Assembly: GCF_000266905.1 (NCBI RefSeq)
Contig: NC_018027.1
Coordinates: 3,038,001-3,102,000 of the forward strand
Length of the DNA stretch: 64,000 nucleotides
Direction of reading: 5' to 3'
From: Mycolicibacterium chubuense NBB4
GTDB taxonomy: Bacteria; Actinomycetota; Actinomycetes; Mycobacteriales; Mycobacteriaceae
Shown: piece by piece, positions 28,461-36,185 of the stretch
How positions within the stretch are numbered: position 1 is the first letter of the stretch
How the letters are laid out: each line of letters begins with the position of its first letter
Translations under genes and position numbers: made by a program
Notes under the pieces: generated by a model
Database searches by the model: none
Seen by the model: only the letters and a program-made list of their open reading frames with translations
Told to the model about the DNA's origin: nothing

Positions 28461-30068
28461 ATGGCCGAGTTCACGTTCGCGCCGCTGACTCCAGTCCACT
28501 TCCTGGACCGGGCGCGGCGCGCTTTTCCCCACCGTTTGGCCGTGGTCGACGAAGACGTTCGGCTCACCTACGCGGAGTTCGCGTCTCGGTGTGACCGGCT
28601 CGTCTCCGCCCTGGCGCGATCGGGTATCCAGCCTGGTGATCGCGTGGCCGCACTGTGTGCGAACAGCCACATCATGTTGGAGCTGCACCAGGCTGTGCCC
28701 GCGCGCGGTGCAGCGTTGGTCTCGATCAACGTGCGTCTGGCCGTCGAGGAGATGCACTACATCCTCGAGCACTCGGGGGCCCGGCTCCTGGTGGCCACGA
28801 GCGAATTCGCTTCGCAGGCAAGGGAAATCTCCGCGCGAACAGGCGTCCCGGCAGTAGTGGCCGGTGACGCGACCGGCGACTACGAATCCTGGTTGCCCGA
28901 TGTTGCGTCGACGGCGGATCGTGTCGACGTCGGTGAACGCGACCTTCTCGCCATCAACTACACGTCGGGCACCACCGGGCGGCCCAAGGGCGTGATGTAT
29001 CACCACCGGGGCGCCTATCTGCAAGCAGTGGCAATGGCCTTCCACGCCGACCTGGGGCCCGCATCCAACTATCTGTGGACGTTGCCGATGTTCCACTGCA
29101 ACGGATGGTGCTTCACCTGGGCGGTGACTGCGGCCGGCGGTACGCACGTGTGCTTGCGCCGAATCGACCCGAGTGTGATCTGGCGGCAGTTGCGCGAGGC
29201 CGATGTCACCCACCTCAGTGCCGCGCCGACGGTTCTCGCGATGATCGCGGAGGATCCCGCCGCGGGGCAGTTACCCCGCCGTGTCCACGTCGATACCGGC
29301 GGTGCGCCACCGTCACCGGCGTTGCTGGAGCGCCTCGATCCACTCGGCTTCGACGTCACACACCTGTACGGGTTGACCGAGACATACGGTCCCGTAGCGG
29401 TCAATGTGTGGCAGCCGGAGTGGGACCGGCTTGATCCGACGGAGGCCGCGCGACTGCGGGCCCGGCAGGGGATCGGCAACATCATCGCGCGGCCACTGCG
29501 TGTGCTGGACACCTCAGGTGTGGATGTAGCGCCCGACGGCCAGACGATCGGCGAGATCGCGGTCAGCGGCAACAACGTGATGCTGGGCTATTACAGGGAC
29601 GAACGAGCGACGGCTGCGGTGACGCGCAGCGGATGTTTTCTGACCGGTGATCTGGGAGTGATGCACTCAGACGGCTACGTCGAGATCCGCGACCGCGCCA
29701 AGGACGTGATCATCTCCGGCGGGGAGAACATCGCCTCCGTCGAGCTCGAACGGGCCCTCGACACTCACCCCGAGGTCCTGGAGTCAGCCGTCGTGGGCGT
29801 ACCGCATCCCCACTGGGGTGAGGTACCGGTCGCATTCGTCACCCGTCGGACAAGCGCGACGGTCACCGAGGTGGAACTGACCACCTACCTGCGTGAGCGG
29901 GTGGCGGCCTTCAAGGTTCCCAAGGCGATCGCTTTCGCCGATCTCCCCAAGACGTCCACCGGCAAAATCCAGAAGAATGTGCTGCGCGAGGGGGCGGCGG
30001 CGCATTTCTCTCCAGCGGAGGGACTCGACGACCCGCCCTCGGCGCCGGACCGCACCGAGCGGGCGTGA
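28461..30068 (+). CDS. Acyl-CoA synthetase (AMP-binding, class I adenylate-forming)
   Basis: 535 residues. AMP-binding motif INYTSGTTGRPKGVMYHHRG near 165, HLYGLTETYGP, GCFLTGDLGVMHSDGYVEIRDRAKDVIISGGENI, and the catalytic Lys in LPKTSTGKIQKN near the C-terminus. The enzyme activates a carboxylic acid with ATP to an acyl-AMP and then the CoA ester; chain length is not predictable. No membrane segment. It follows the dehydrogenase gene by 8 bases. Confidence 0.9.
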   Translation: MAEFTFAPLTPVHFLDRARRAFPHRLAVVDEDVRLTYAEFASRCDRLVSALARSGIQPGDRVAALCANSHIMLELHQAVPARGAALVSINVRLAVEEMHYILEHSGARLLVATSEFASQAREISARTGVPAVVAGDATGDYESWLPDVASTADRVDVGERDLLAINYTSGTTGRPKGVMYHHRGAYLQAVAMAFHADLGPASNYLWTLPMFHCNGWCFTWAVTAAGGTHVCLRRIDPSVIWRQLREADVTHLSAAPTVLAMIAEDPAAGQLPRRVHVDTGGAPPSPALLERLDPLGFDVTHLYGLTETYGPVAVNVWQPEWDRLDPTEAARLRARQGIGNIIARPLRVLDTSGVDVAPDGQTIGEIAVSGNNVMLGYYRDERATAAVTRSGCFLTGDLGVMHSDGYVEIRDRAKDVIISGGENIASVELERALDTHPEVLESAVVGVPHPHWGEVPVAFVTRRTSATVTEVELTTYLRERVAAFKVPKAIAFADLPKTSTGKIQKNVLREGAAAHFSPAEGLDDPPSAPDRTERA

Positions 30069-30122
30069 CCCAGGCGTGTCGATGACGACCGTTGTCGCGC
30101 AGGCGTTTCGCACAGACATGGC

Positions 30123-30971
30123 TCACCGGTAGAGGCTGGTGAACCCGTTGACCGTCCCGAGTCCGTGGCCGATCGGGTAGGCGGCGCGGATGCACTCGGT
30201 CACCCAGCGCTTGCCGAACGCCACCGCGTCGGGAACCGAATAGCCGTGTGCCAGCGCGGCGGTGATCGCCGCGGCCAGCGTGTCGCCGGCGCCGTGGTCG
30301 TGCCTGGTGTCCACCCGCGCCGCCCCGAACTCATGGAACTCCGATCCGTCGAACAGAAGGTCGGAGCTGATCCGGGAGGTGCGCAGATGGCCACCCTTGA
30401 TCAACGCCCACCGGGGTCCCAGCGCGTGCAGTGCCCTGGCGGCGTCGCGCTGGGAGTCGGCATCGACGACGTCGACGCCGACGAGCAGCCGCACTTCATC
30501 GAGATTGGGCGTCACCAGTGTGGCCATCGGGATCAGTTCGTCGCGCATGGCGTCGAGGGCACTGGCGTGCAGAAGCGGCTCGCCCGCATTGGAGGCGCAT
30601 ACCGGATCGACGACAAGGGGAACAATGCCGTCGAGCCCCTCGGCCGACCAGGTAGCCACGATGGTCCTGATGATCGCGGTGGAGGCCAACATGCCGGTCT
30701 TGGCCGCCTCGATCCCGATGTCGGAGGCGACCGCGCTGATCTGCCCGGCGACGACGTCGACCGGAACCTCATGGAATGCCTTGACGCCCAACGAGTTCTG
30801 GACCGTCACGGCCGTCACCGCAGCGGACCCGTGCACCCCCAGCATCGCGAACGTGCGCATATCGGCCTGCAGACCGGCACTGCCACCCGAATCGGAGCCC
30901 GCGATCGTCATGACGCGGCGCGGGGTCTGTCCCTGCGCGGTCAGCGGCAAGCTCGTCGTCGTGTCGGCCAT
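30123..30971 (-). CDS. thiD: Hydroxymethylpyrimidine / phosphomethylpyrimidine kinase
   Basis: 282 residues. Ribokinase-like fold of ThiD: VMTIAGSDSGGSAGLQADMR at residue 20, VHGSAAVTAVTVQN, IEAAKTGML, VVDPVCASNAG and DHGAGDTLAAAITAALAHG with the catalytic Asp. It phosphorylates HMP and HMP-P for thiamine synthesis in the cytosol. No other thi genes lie next to it, and it has no visible riboswitch upstream. Confidence 0.9.
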   Translation of the reverse strand: MADTTTSLPLTAQGQTPRRVMTIAGSDSGGSAGLQADMRTFAMLGVHGSAAVTAVTVQNSLGVKAFHEVPVDVVAGQISAVASDIGIEAAKTGMLASTAIIRTIVATWSAEGLDGIVPLVVDPVCASNAGEPLLHASALDAMRDELIPMATLVTPNLDEVRLLVGVDVVDADSQRDAARALHALGPRWALIKGGHLRTSRISSDLLFDGSEFHEFGAARVDTRHDHGAGDTLAAAITAALAHGYSVPDAVAFGKRWVTECIRAAYPIGHGLGTVNGFTSLYR

Positions 30972-31087
30972 CTATCGGTCGCTTCGTGGGGCGGATCGGT
31001 GGTGGTGCGGGCATTCGGTGGCCCGATGCCGCTGAATCCGACCCTATCCGCCGGTCGTCGGGGGCAGCCGGGCGACCCGAATGCCGG

Positions 31088-32374
31088 CTACGCGGCGCCG
31101 AGGGTGACCTGCGTGGTCCGCGTCGCGCCCGAGTCGTCGCGATAGGTCATCGACACCTGGTCACCCGGGACCTTGGACCGGACCGCCGCCGCGAGCGCCT
31201 CCGGCCCGTCGATGACCTGATCACCGAACTTGGTGATCACCGCACCGCCGGACAACCCGGCTCGAGCGGCGGGACTTCCGGCCGCGACACCGGCGACCGC
31301 AGCGCCCGCACCCTGGTCGCGACCAGTGCTCAGTTGCACCCCGAGCGAACCGTGGCTGGCCGTGCCGGTGGAGATCAACTCGTCGGCGATGCGCTTGGCC
31401 TGATCCGAGGGGATCGCGAAGCCCAGTCCGATCGAGCCCCCGCCGGAGCCGGACCCGGACCCCAGACTGGCCCCGGCGGAGTTGACGCCGATCAGTGCGC
31501 CGTTCATGTCGACGAGGGGACCACCGGAGTTGCCGGGGTTGATCGCGGCATCCGTTTGCAGCGCGTCGAGCACGACGGGGGAGTTGCCCGCGCCGTCTCC
31601 GGCCGCCACCGGGCGATTCAGTGCGCTGATGATGCCCCGGGTGACGGTGCCCTGCAAGCCGAGGGGAGAGCCGATGGCGACGACCTCCTGGCCGATCTTG
31701 ACGTCCTTCGAGGAGCCGATGGTGATCGGTGTCAGTCCGGTGACGCCCTGGGCGCGCACGACGGCCAGATCGCCGGTGGGGTCGGTGCCCACGACGGTGA
31801 ACGGCGCGGTCCGCCCGTCGGAGAACGTGACGGACGAGGTCGTGTCCGTGCCGTCGAAAGCCGCGGGCTGTGCTCCCGCGTTGTCGCTCTGGACCGCCGG
31901 CGCGACGACATGGTTGTTGGTGAGGATGAGCCCGTCGGGGCTCAACACGATTCCCGAGCCCTCGGCAACGCTCTGGCCCGTGGTGATCTGCAGTTTGACG
32001 ACACTGGGCATGACTTTGGCGGCCACTTGCTCGACCGAACCCGGGGCTGATTCGGCGACCGGCTTCAACGACTGAACGTGGGCTGCGGCCGGCGGCGGAG
32101 GCGCTGGACGGTCATGGTCTGCCACAGCTACTGCTGTCGCGGCACCGATGCCGCCGCCGGCGATGGCGAGCGCCGCCGCCCCCGCGACGACCAGCCCGCG
32201 AGGCGTGCGCCGGTGCACGTCACGGTGCGGCCTGCGCGGCCTGCCGTTCTGCGCGTCGTAGGCCGGCTGTGAGTGGTTGGCGTACAGGGGATTCGATGCA
32301 AGCTGCGAGTCTCCGCCTGCCCACACGTGGCCTTGCCCCGGTAGGTTCGCGGGGTATGGGGGCAGGTTCACCAT
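31088..32374 (-). CDS. pepD: PepD/HtrA-like serine protease with PDZ domain
   Basis: 428 residues. A cytosolic Pro-rich N-terminus (about 70) leads to one TM segment (LVVAGAAALAIAGGGIGAAT). A trypsin-like domain with triad His in LTNNHVV, Asp in GDLAVVRAQG and Ser in NPGNSGGPLV follows, then a PDZ domain (HGSLGVQLSTG ... GGAVITKFGDQVIDGPEAL). The arrangement and many blocks match M. tuberculosis PepD (Rv0983), an envelope protease tied to SigE/MprAB stress responses. The start at MVNLPPYPANL was preferred because AAGGGA lies upstream; an ATG 30 codons earlier is possible. Confidence 0.85.
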   Translation of the reverse strand: MVNLPPYPANLPGQGHVWAGGDSQLASNPLYANHSQPAYDAQNGRPRRPHRDVHRRTPRGLVVAGAAALAIAGGGIGAATAVAVADHDRPAPPPPAAAHVQSLKPVAESAPGSVEQVAAKVMPSVVKLQITTGQSVAEGSGIVLSPDGLILTNNHVVAPAVQSDNAGAQPAAFDGTDTTSSVTFSDGRTAPFTVVGTDPTGDLAVVRAQGVTGLTPITIGSSKDVKIGQEVVAIGSPLGLQGTVTRGIISALNRPVAAGDGAGNSPVVLDALQTDAAINPGNSGGPLVDMNGALIGVNSAGASLGSGSGSGGGSIGLGFAIPSDQAKRIADELISTGTASHGSLGVQLSTGRDQGAGAAVAGVAAGSPAARAGLSGGAVITKFGDQVIDGPEALAAAVRSKVPGDQVSMTYRDDSGATRTTQVTLGAA

Positions 32375-32533
32375 CAGTAACGGTCCCTTCGGTCGGATCG
32401 GCGCGGTCGCTTGACTCCACGGTGCCGGTGACAACTGAGACTCGACTGAGAAGGAATTCAGCAAAGGCCGAGAACCTGCAATCTTGACGAGATCGCCGCG
32501 ACGATGGTCGCCGGGAGGCTCACGGGCGTCGGA

Positions 32534-33100
32534 TCAGTCGTGTTTCGCCTCGTAGCGAAGGAGGACCGTACCGCCGGGGAATGTGCGGTTCTCCACCAGC
32601 TGCAGCGAGATCCATGACGGCAGTGCGGGGAAGAACGGGGTTCCGCCGCCTACGGCCGCGGGTGCAATCACAATCCGGTACTCATCGACCAGTCCGGCCT
32701 GCACGATCGGTGCCGCCAGCGTCGCGCCGGCCACCTCCAGCCTGCCCTCGGTTTCGGCTTTCAGCCTCCGCACCACCTCGACCGGGTCGCCGCGTTCCAA
32801 TCGGGCGTTCCAGTCGACGGAATCCAGAGAGCGGGAGAACACGACCTTGGGCATCTGGCGCCAGACGTGGGCGAAGTCGACGATCAGCGGGGTGGCGTCG
32901 GGCGCCTGGTCAGCTGTCGGCCAGTACGCAGACATCAGCTCGTAGAGCCGCCGCCCGTAGAACGCCAGGGCTGTCTCCCGCTCGAAGTCGTTCCAGTACT
33001 GGTGGAGTTCTTCACTCGGCTCGGACCAGTCGATGTTCCCGTGTGCGTCGGCGATGTACCCGTCCACCGACACGTTGAAGCCATAAATGAGTCTGCCCAT
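32534..33100 (-). CDS. Dihydrofolate reductase-like (RibD C-terminal domain) protein
   Basis: 188 residues. RibD_C/DHFR-like fold: RLIYGFNVSVDGYIAD, ALAFYGRRLYELM, MPKVVFSRSLDSVDWNARL, EVAGATLAAPIVQAGLVDEY and GGGTPFFPA. Members reduce pyrimidine or deazaflavin precursors or unknown substrates with NADPH; this one has no partner to specify it. Probably cytosolic. The 3' end is near the pepD promoter. Confidence 0.85.
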   Translation of the reverse strand: MGRLIYGFNVSVDGYIADAHGNIDWSEPSEELHQYWNDFERETALAFYGRRLYELMSAYWPTADQAPDATPLIVDFAHVWRQMPKVVFSRSLDSVDWNARLERGDPVEVVRRLKAETEGRLEVAGATLAAPIVQAGLVDEYRIVIAPAAVGGGTPFFPALPSWISLQLVENRTFPGGTVLLRYEAKHD

Positions 33101-33374
33101 GGAGATCAGACTGCCTTAACGGGGGTAACTCATCGGGCCATACGCCGAGCCGGCCGCCCGGCATCAGAGCGGCGGCGCAGTCTCGATCTTCCGACGCGAA
33201 AGAACACTCATGACGATCACGGTCATCACCGGCGGCTACACCGCCACCGACATCAATGGCAACAGCGGCCATCAAGCCTCGACTGAAGGGGCCGACGCCA
33301 TCGTCCGAACTCGCAACGATCGGTTCCGACGGGCCGACGTGAAACTCCTCAGATCGCCAAGGGGTTACATCGCG

Positions 33375-33524
33375 TCAGTCGGCGTCTTTGGCGTCTCCGG
33401 GGTGGGGGACGTTGTCCTCGTCGACGTAGGCGGCATGGTCGGTGTCGATACCTGCGTGATCGCGAGGACCCTCGTTGGGCCCCTGCGTTTCGATCCCCTT
33501 CGCAGCGTCACTGGGCATCGTCAT
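33375..33524 (-). CDS. Small acidic hypothetical protein
   Basis: 49 residues, very acidic: DAAKGIETQGPNEGPRDHAG followed by DTDHAAYVDEDNVPHPGDA. A GAGGA ribosome-like site lies 7-8 bases before the ATG. The repeated DHA/DTD segments and lack of hydrophobic core suggest a short disordered or regulatory polypeptide. No function recognised; called on composition and codon use. Confidence 0.45.
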   Translation of the reverse strand: MTMPSDAAKGIETQGPNEGPRDHAGIDTDHAAYVDEDNVPHPGDAKDAD

Positions 33525-33714
33525 GTGGTCATCCTCGTTCGTCCGCGGGCATTCGATCAACGTGTAACGGCCCGAGGGTGCCCTGCCTGAATGATGCTCA
33601 ACCACGGATATTCCAGGCCGCGCCGGAGGGGCTCTACCTCGGCGTCCTCCACACCCTGACGCCACGGCGGTCACAACATTGACCTACGTGAACGGCACGC
33701 CAGCGCGGGCGCAA

Positions 33715-34596
33715 TTATTTGAGGTGGGGCGCCAGCAACGCAGACCATGCTTGAGCAAGTCTGTTGTACTCGGCCTCGCAACCCTCGGCCCTGCGTTTGG
33801 GAAGAAGTCCGTCGGCGACGATGTCGGCGTTAGCTCTCGGGTCCGAGCCGTAGATCCAGCATTCGAAGTTGTACATGCGGGCCTGATTCAGCGGGTGCTC
33901 GTCGGCGAACGCGTCGTCGCCAACCTCTCCACGCTCGGCGGCATACGCCCTGAACATGCGGGCGTAATCCTTTGCAGCCCGGACGTTTTCGGGGTCGATC
34001 TCTCCATTCTCGTCGGGCTCAAGGAGCATGTAAGCGGCAAGCTGGTCGGCGACATCTTCTTCGCGGCCGGTGGCCGGGAGATCGTAGATGTCGATCGTGG
34101 CGTGGCCGAGTTCGTGATAGAACGTGGCGATCTCGGCGTTGACAGCCGACTTAGCAGGATCGGTATCGTCAGCGTCCTTGAAGATGCGCAGGCTGTGCTC
34201 GGCATCCTCGTAGCAGATCGTCACCTTCTTGTCCGAGGGATCCCAGAAGGCGTTGTCCACGTCGCACTGCGAGCCCAGCAACGGCACGTCGAAGGGAAAC
34301 GTCAGCAGGTCGTTGGCATGTGTGGCGAGGGTGTCCAGCAGATGCGCGTTCTGCATCAGCGTGCGCCCCTCTACTGCTTCAGGTGAACTGGCGCCCTCGT
34401 AGGTGGCGACCATGCGCCCCGACTCTGCACCTGAGGCCGGTGGTGAGACCTTCTGCGCCCGCCTGCTCGGTTTCGCTCGTGCCGGGGGAGGCGCCGCTGA
34501 AGTCGGACTCACTGCTCGCTCACCACTGCCGGCTGCGCCACACCCCGCGGCGAGCACAGCGACCGCCAGCGCCGCGGCGGCACGTGAGTCAAACAA
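33715..34596 (-). CDS. DUF4344 putative metallopeptidase, lipoprotein
   Basis: 293 residues. Signal with lipobox VLAAGC; a Pro/Ala/Ser-rich spacer; then the DUF4344 domain with the zinc-protease motif FYHELGHATID (HExxH) near residue 160. EEDVADQLAAYMLL, about 16 residues later, supplies the likely third ligand Glu. Four cysteines (SQCDVD, TICYED, FECWIY, EGCEAE) may form disulfides outside the cell. The start was placed at TTG 34596 because AAGGGGG lies 6 bases upstream and the signal peptide then begins directly; longer frames start at TTG 34647. Confidence 0.75.
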   Translation of the reverse strand: MFDSRAAAALAVAVLAAGCGAAGSGERAVSPTSAAPPPARAKPSRRAQKVSPPASGAESGRMVATYEGASSPEAVEGRTLMQNAHLLDTLATHANDLLTFPFDVPLLGSQCDVDNAFWDPSDKKVTICYEDAEHSLRIFKDADDTDPAKSAVNAEIATFYHELGHATIDIYDLPATGREEDVADQLAAYMLLEPDENGEIDPENVRAAKDYARMFRAYAAERGEVGDDAFADEHPLNQARMYNFECWIYGSDPRANADIVADGLLPKRRAEGCEAEYNRLAQAWSALLAPHLK

Positions 34597-34647
34597 CGCG
34601 AGCCCCCTTTTCCGTGCCGCGTCAACCACCACGTCGCAGCAGCTCAA

Positions 34648-34971
34648 CTATAAGCGTCGCATACTACGTGGAGCGTAGGCTTCTCAGACAGATCTCCAAG
34701 TATGTTGAACCGCTTGGTGATTGGTGATCGGATGGTGTCGCCACCGGCGTGAGATGACGACGGGCTGGAAAACCGAACTCTTCATCGATCGGTCAACAAC
34801 AGGCAGCTATTGAGTGAGACCCTTTGCTGACATTGCTCGACGATCAGTTCCGATTATCTGGGGAACGCTTGGACGACTGCCGAAACCGCAACACATCAGC
34901 CAAAAATCATTCCTCGCGTGGTATACAAAGAAGTGCGTCTGCATGACATGACGTTGATGGGGGGGATTGCT
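34648..34971. other. Intergenic region, no gene seen
   Basis: About 320 bases between the metallopeptidase start and the small lipoprotein. It is more AT-rich than its neighbours and should hold both divergent promoters. The short frames on both strands lack coding character. Confidence 0.4.
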
Positions 34972-35223
34972 GTGGACTCTGTTGGTCAGCTGTCGGGAAA
35001 CGCGGCCGGTAGCGTTCGTTCGCGTCGGTGGCCATCTCGTCTGCCAGCGCTTGCCGGCGCAATCGCGATCGTCGCAATGGGTGCGGTGATCGCGGGTTGC
35101 GGCGGTGGCGGCAATGCTCCGTCCAGTACGACGACTACGACGACAACGACGCCGACCCCTACATCGTCGAGCACGGCGCCCCCCGTGACGCCGCCAAAAG
35201 GCAAGACAGACAGACACCTTTAG
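34972..35223 (+). CDS. Small lipoprotein with Thr/Pro-rich tail
   Basis: 83 residues. The GTG at 34972 follows a GGGGGG ribosome-like run by 6 bases. A positively charged N-terminus (RSRRWPSRLPAL) leads into a hydrophobic segment and lipobox VIAGCG, followed by a glycine stretch and a run of eight threonines with Pro/Ser. The protein stops soon after at TPPKGKTDRHL. A very short mature part suggests it may be truncated; the Thr codon run is a slippage-prone repeat. Function unknown. Confidence 0.55.
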   Translation: MDSVGQLSGNAAGSVRSRRWPSRLPALAGAIAIVAMGAVIAGCGGGGNAPSSTTTTTTTTPTPTSSSTAPPVTPPKGKTDRHL

Positions 35224-35584
35224 TGACGCACCGGGCTTTGCAGAAAACCTATCGGTACGACGGAACAGGACAGCTGTCCACGCACAATGCCACGCGGCGG
35301 CTTGATCGAAGGAATCGCCAGCTCGAATGAGACGCGACTATGTGCCTCCGTCTCATCTGAGTTGGCGGATCGAGCCGGCGTTCTGTCGGCCAGCAGCGGG
35401 GGCGCAGGTCCGGCGCGGTGGCCGATGGTGGCTTCGGGCCGGCGACCGGGATATTGGTGATATCAATATCGGTCGTATTCGTCGATCGAGCGTGATCGGG
35501 CTGGTGATGTTGACTCGGATTGGCTGCGCCACGGCGGCTGTTGTTGGCCACGCTAAGTTTCGTCAGCAGCGCGCGGCGAGTGGG
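35224..35584. other. Intergenic region with an AT-rich inverted repeat
   Basis: No convincing gene in about 360 bases. The only structure noted is the inverted repeat at 35450-35470. Confidence 0.4.
35450..35470. promoter_or_regulatory. Inverted repeat GATATTG-N7-CAATATC
   Basis: A perfect 7-bp AT-rich inverted repeat whose spacer GTGATAT itself forms the palindrome TGATATCA with the next bases. It stands out in a GC-rich background and could bind a dimeric regulator. Confidence 0.35.
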
Positions 35585-35923
35585 TTAGCCCCAGAAGATG
35601 CCAGTAGGGTCGTTGTGAATCTCGGTGAGCAGGTCCTGGATGTGCGACGAGGGCTTGAGTAGGTAGTAGCGGTGGAATCGTTGGTTACGGTCACGCCAGT
35701 AGAGCGTCCAGGTCTTGGTGGCGGTGGTGTAGCGCAAGCGAGCGATTGGGAAGTTGGTCCAGTCCGGGCCGAGGTCTTCACGCCAGGGCGGGCCGCGCTC
35801 GGTGATGGTCAGATGTCTGGCGGCAATGTCGCATTGAACGCGTACTTTGTGGCGCGCTTCATCGAGAACTCCTGCGACGCAACAACGTTGAACGCGTTCG
35901 ACCTCGAGGTCAGGCAGTGTCAT
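35585..35923 (-). CDS. DUF3024 domain protein
   Basis: 112 residues. The C-terminal half is the DUF3024 signature: ITERGPPWREDLGPDW, IARLRYTTATKTWTLYW, RDRNQRFHRYYLL and the ending LTEIHNDPTGIFWG. Domain of unknown function, common in actinobacteria. No signal peptide. The start ATG gives MTLPDLEVERVQ, a usual N-terminus of the family. Isolated gene. Confidence 0.75.
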   Translation of the reverse strand: MTLPDLEVERVQRCCVAGVLDEARHKVRVQCDIAARHLTITERGPPWREDLGPDWTNFPIARLRYTTATKTWTLYWRDRNQRFHRYYLLKPSSHIQDLLTEIHNDPTGIFWG

Positions 35924-36185
35924 CGCAGGTCACCGACGTGGTAGGACTCGGCGGCCAGCGCATTGATCAGTTCGCCGAGTGCGATGCATAACCAGAGATG
36001 CGGAAATTAGGTTTACTGGCGGCCGTACTTCCGACGGCCTTCTTGCCTTTGCAGGCGTCAATAATTACCGATCTCGGCCTCCGAGGAGATTCACCGAACC
36101 ACCGATTCGCCAATTGGCACAATCGTACGATGCCGGAATGGAGGAACATTTGCGTAAACAAGCCGGCGGCATAACAGAGGATTCC

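Noticed and set aside
33210..33590. 126-codon plus-strand frame (MTITVITGGYTATDING)
   Set aside because: The N-terminus briefly resembles a Rossmann start, but the rest is the antisense of the small acidic gene at 33375-33524 and has no fold-like continuation.
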